Under the pieces are notes generated by a model, which was not told where the DNA came from, made no database searches, and worked only from the letters and a program-made list of their open reading frames with translations. The position numbers and the translations under genes were made by a program. 6,379 nt of DNA. It comes from an uncultured Clostridia bacterium (GTDB taxonomy: Bacteria; Bacillota; Clostridia; Christensenellales; Aristaeellaceae). The stretch lies in the NCBI GenBank assembly GCA_934663625.1, contig CAKUKP010000109.1, forward strand, positions 1 through 6,379, in the 5' to 3' direction. Positions 6,143-6,379 of the stretch are shown here, in pieces. The first letter of the stretch is position 1; each line of letters starts with the position of its first letter.

Positions 6143-6379
6143 GCGCTTCGCCTCCCTTTTCATCGCCCGCGCATCGATCGCAGACGCCAACCAATATCGT
6201 TTCGCCGGGATCCAGCGTAAAGCCGTGCTCCGACCGGATATGCTCCGCCATACTCTGCATCAGATCGCAGTTCACGTGCAGAAGCCTTCCGCACTTTTTG
6301 CACATCATGTGAAAGTGCGCGCTGCATTCGCACGCATCGCCCACGTGCTGATACTGCGTTATGCCCTGGGCGTTTAAAT
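6102..6379 (-). CDS. Fur-family transcriptional regulator (probable Zur), C-terminal part, 5' end outside window
   Basis: Metal-sensing repressor; only the last 91 codons are in view, and the frame is open to the window edge. The visible part is the dimerisation and metal-binding domain. It includes CECSAHFHMMCKKCG, with the HFH metal-ligand pattern and the first structural CxxC (CKKC). HVNCDLMQSMAEHIRSEHGF follows, then the second structural CxxC in GVCDRC, which with CKKC forms the Cys4 zinc site. After CDRC a 22-residue tail adds four histidines and two more cysteines (H, H, CHHC) before the stop. Its coding region overlaps the znuC start by 41 bp. Coupling to znuC and znuB makes a zinc regulator (Zur) the likeliest member; Fur, PerR or Mur cannot be excluded because the DNA-binding domain is outside the window. 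Confidence 0.9.
   Translation of the reverse strand, partial: LNAQGITQYQHVGDACECSAHFHMMCKKCGRLLHVNCDLMQSMAEHIRSEHGFTLDPGETILVGVCDRCAGDEKGGEAHGADHAEGCHHCV

Noticed and set aside
1..6379. Mobile elements, CRISPR arrays, tRNA genes, phage or defence genes
   Set aside because: I saw no terminal inverted repeats, regularly spaced repeats, tRNA-like cloverleaf or recombinase, nuclease or toxin motifs on either strand. The window reads as conserved chromosome.

Overview
This is a gene-dense bacterial chromosomal window of moderately high GC content. All nine protein genes lie on the minus strand, so transcription runs from the right end to the left. The infC-rpmI-rplT order with an attenuator-like leader, the small DUF2007-like gene coupled to an RlmD-type methyltransferase with a clostridial-style C-terminal extension, and the strong AGGAGG ribosome binding sites suggest a Firmicute, probably a GC-rich member of the Clostridia. 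This placement is inferred from gene content and motifs; no 16S rRNA gene is present.

Layout, in order of transcription. (1) Zinc or metal uptake block, 6379-4422: the C-terminal part of a Fur/Zur-family regulator, then a ZnuC-like ABC ATPase and a ZnuB-like permease. The reading frames overlap (41 bp, then ATGA), which indicates one translationally coupled operon. No binding-protein gene (znuA) is in view; it may lie upstream of the window or elsewhere. (2) Translation operon, 4400-3062: a sigma-A-type promoter, a leader of about 140 nt with mutually exclusive antiterminator and terminator pairings, infC with an apparent ATT start codon, rpmI, rplT and a strong intrinsic terminator. (3) A DNA-repair methyltransferase of the Ogt/MGMT type, 3022-2561. 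(4) A ten-helix EamA/DMT-family transporter, 2452-1628, behind a promoter with perfect -35 and -10 hexamers. (5) A small DUF2007-like gene coupled through TAATG to an RlmD-type 23S rRNA uracil methyltransferase that runs off the left edge; a plausible promoter lies just upstream of the pair.

The blocks are mostly housekeeping: metal homeostasis, ribosome synthesis, alkylation repair, transport and rRNA modification. I see no transposon, CRISPR array, tRNA, phage or defence genes, and no gene cluster that looks like an undescribed system. The points most worth checking are the infC leader with its competing long-range pairing, the ATT start of infC, the His/Cys-rich tail of the Fur-family regulator encoded inside the znuC overlap, the N-terminal extension of the permease and the C-terminal extension of the rRNA methyltransferase. 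There is no gene-free stretch longer than about 200 bases.
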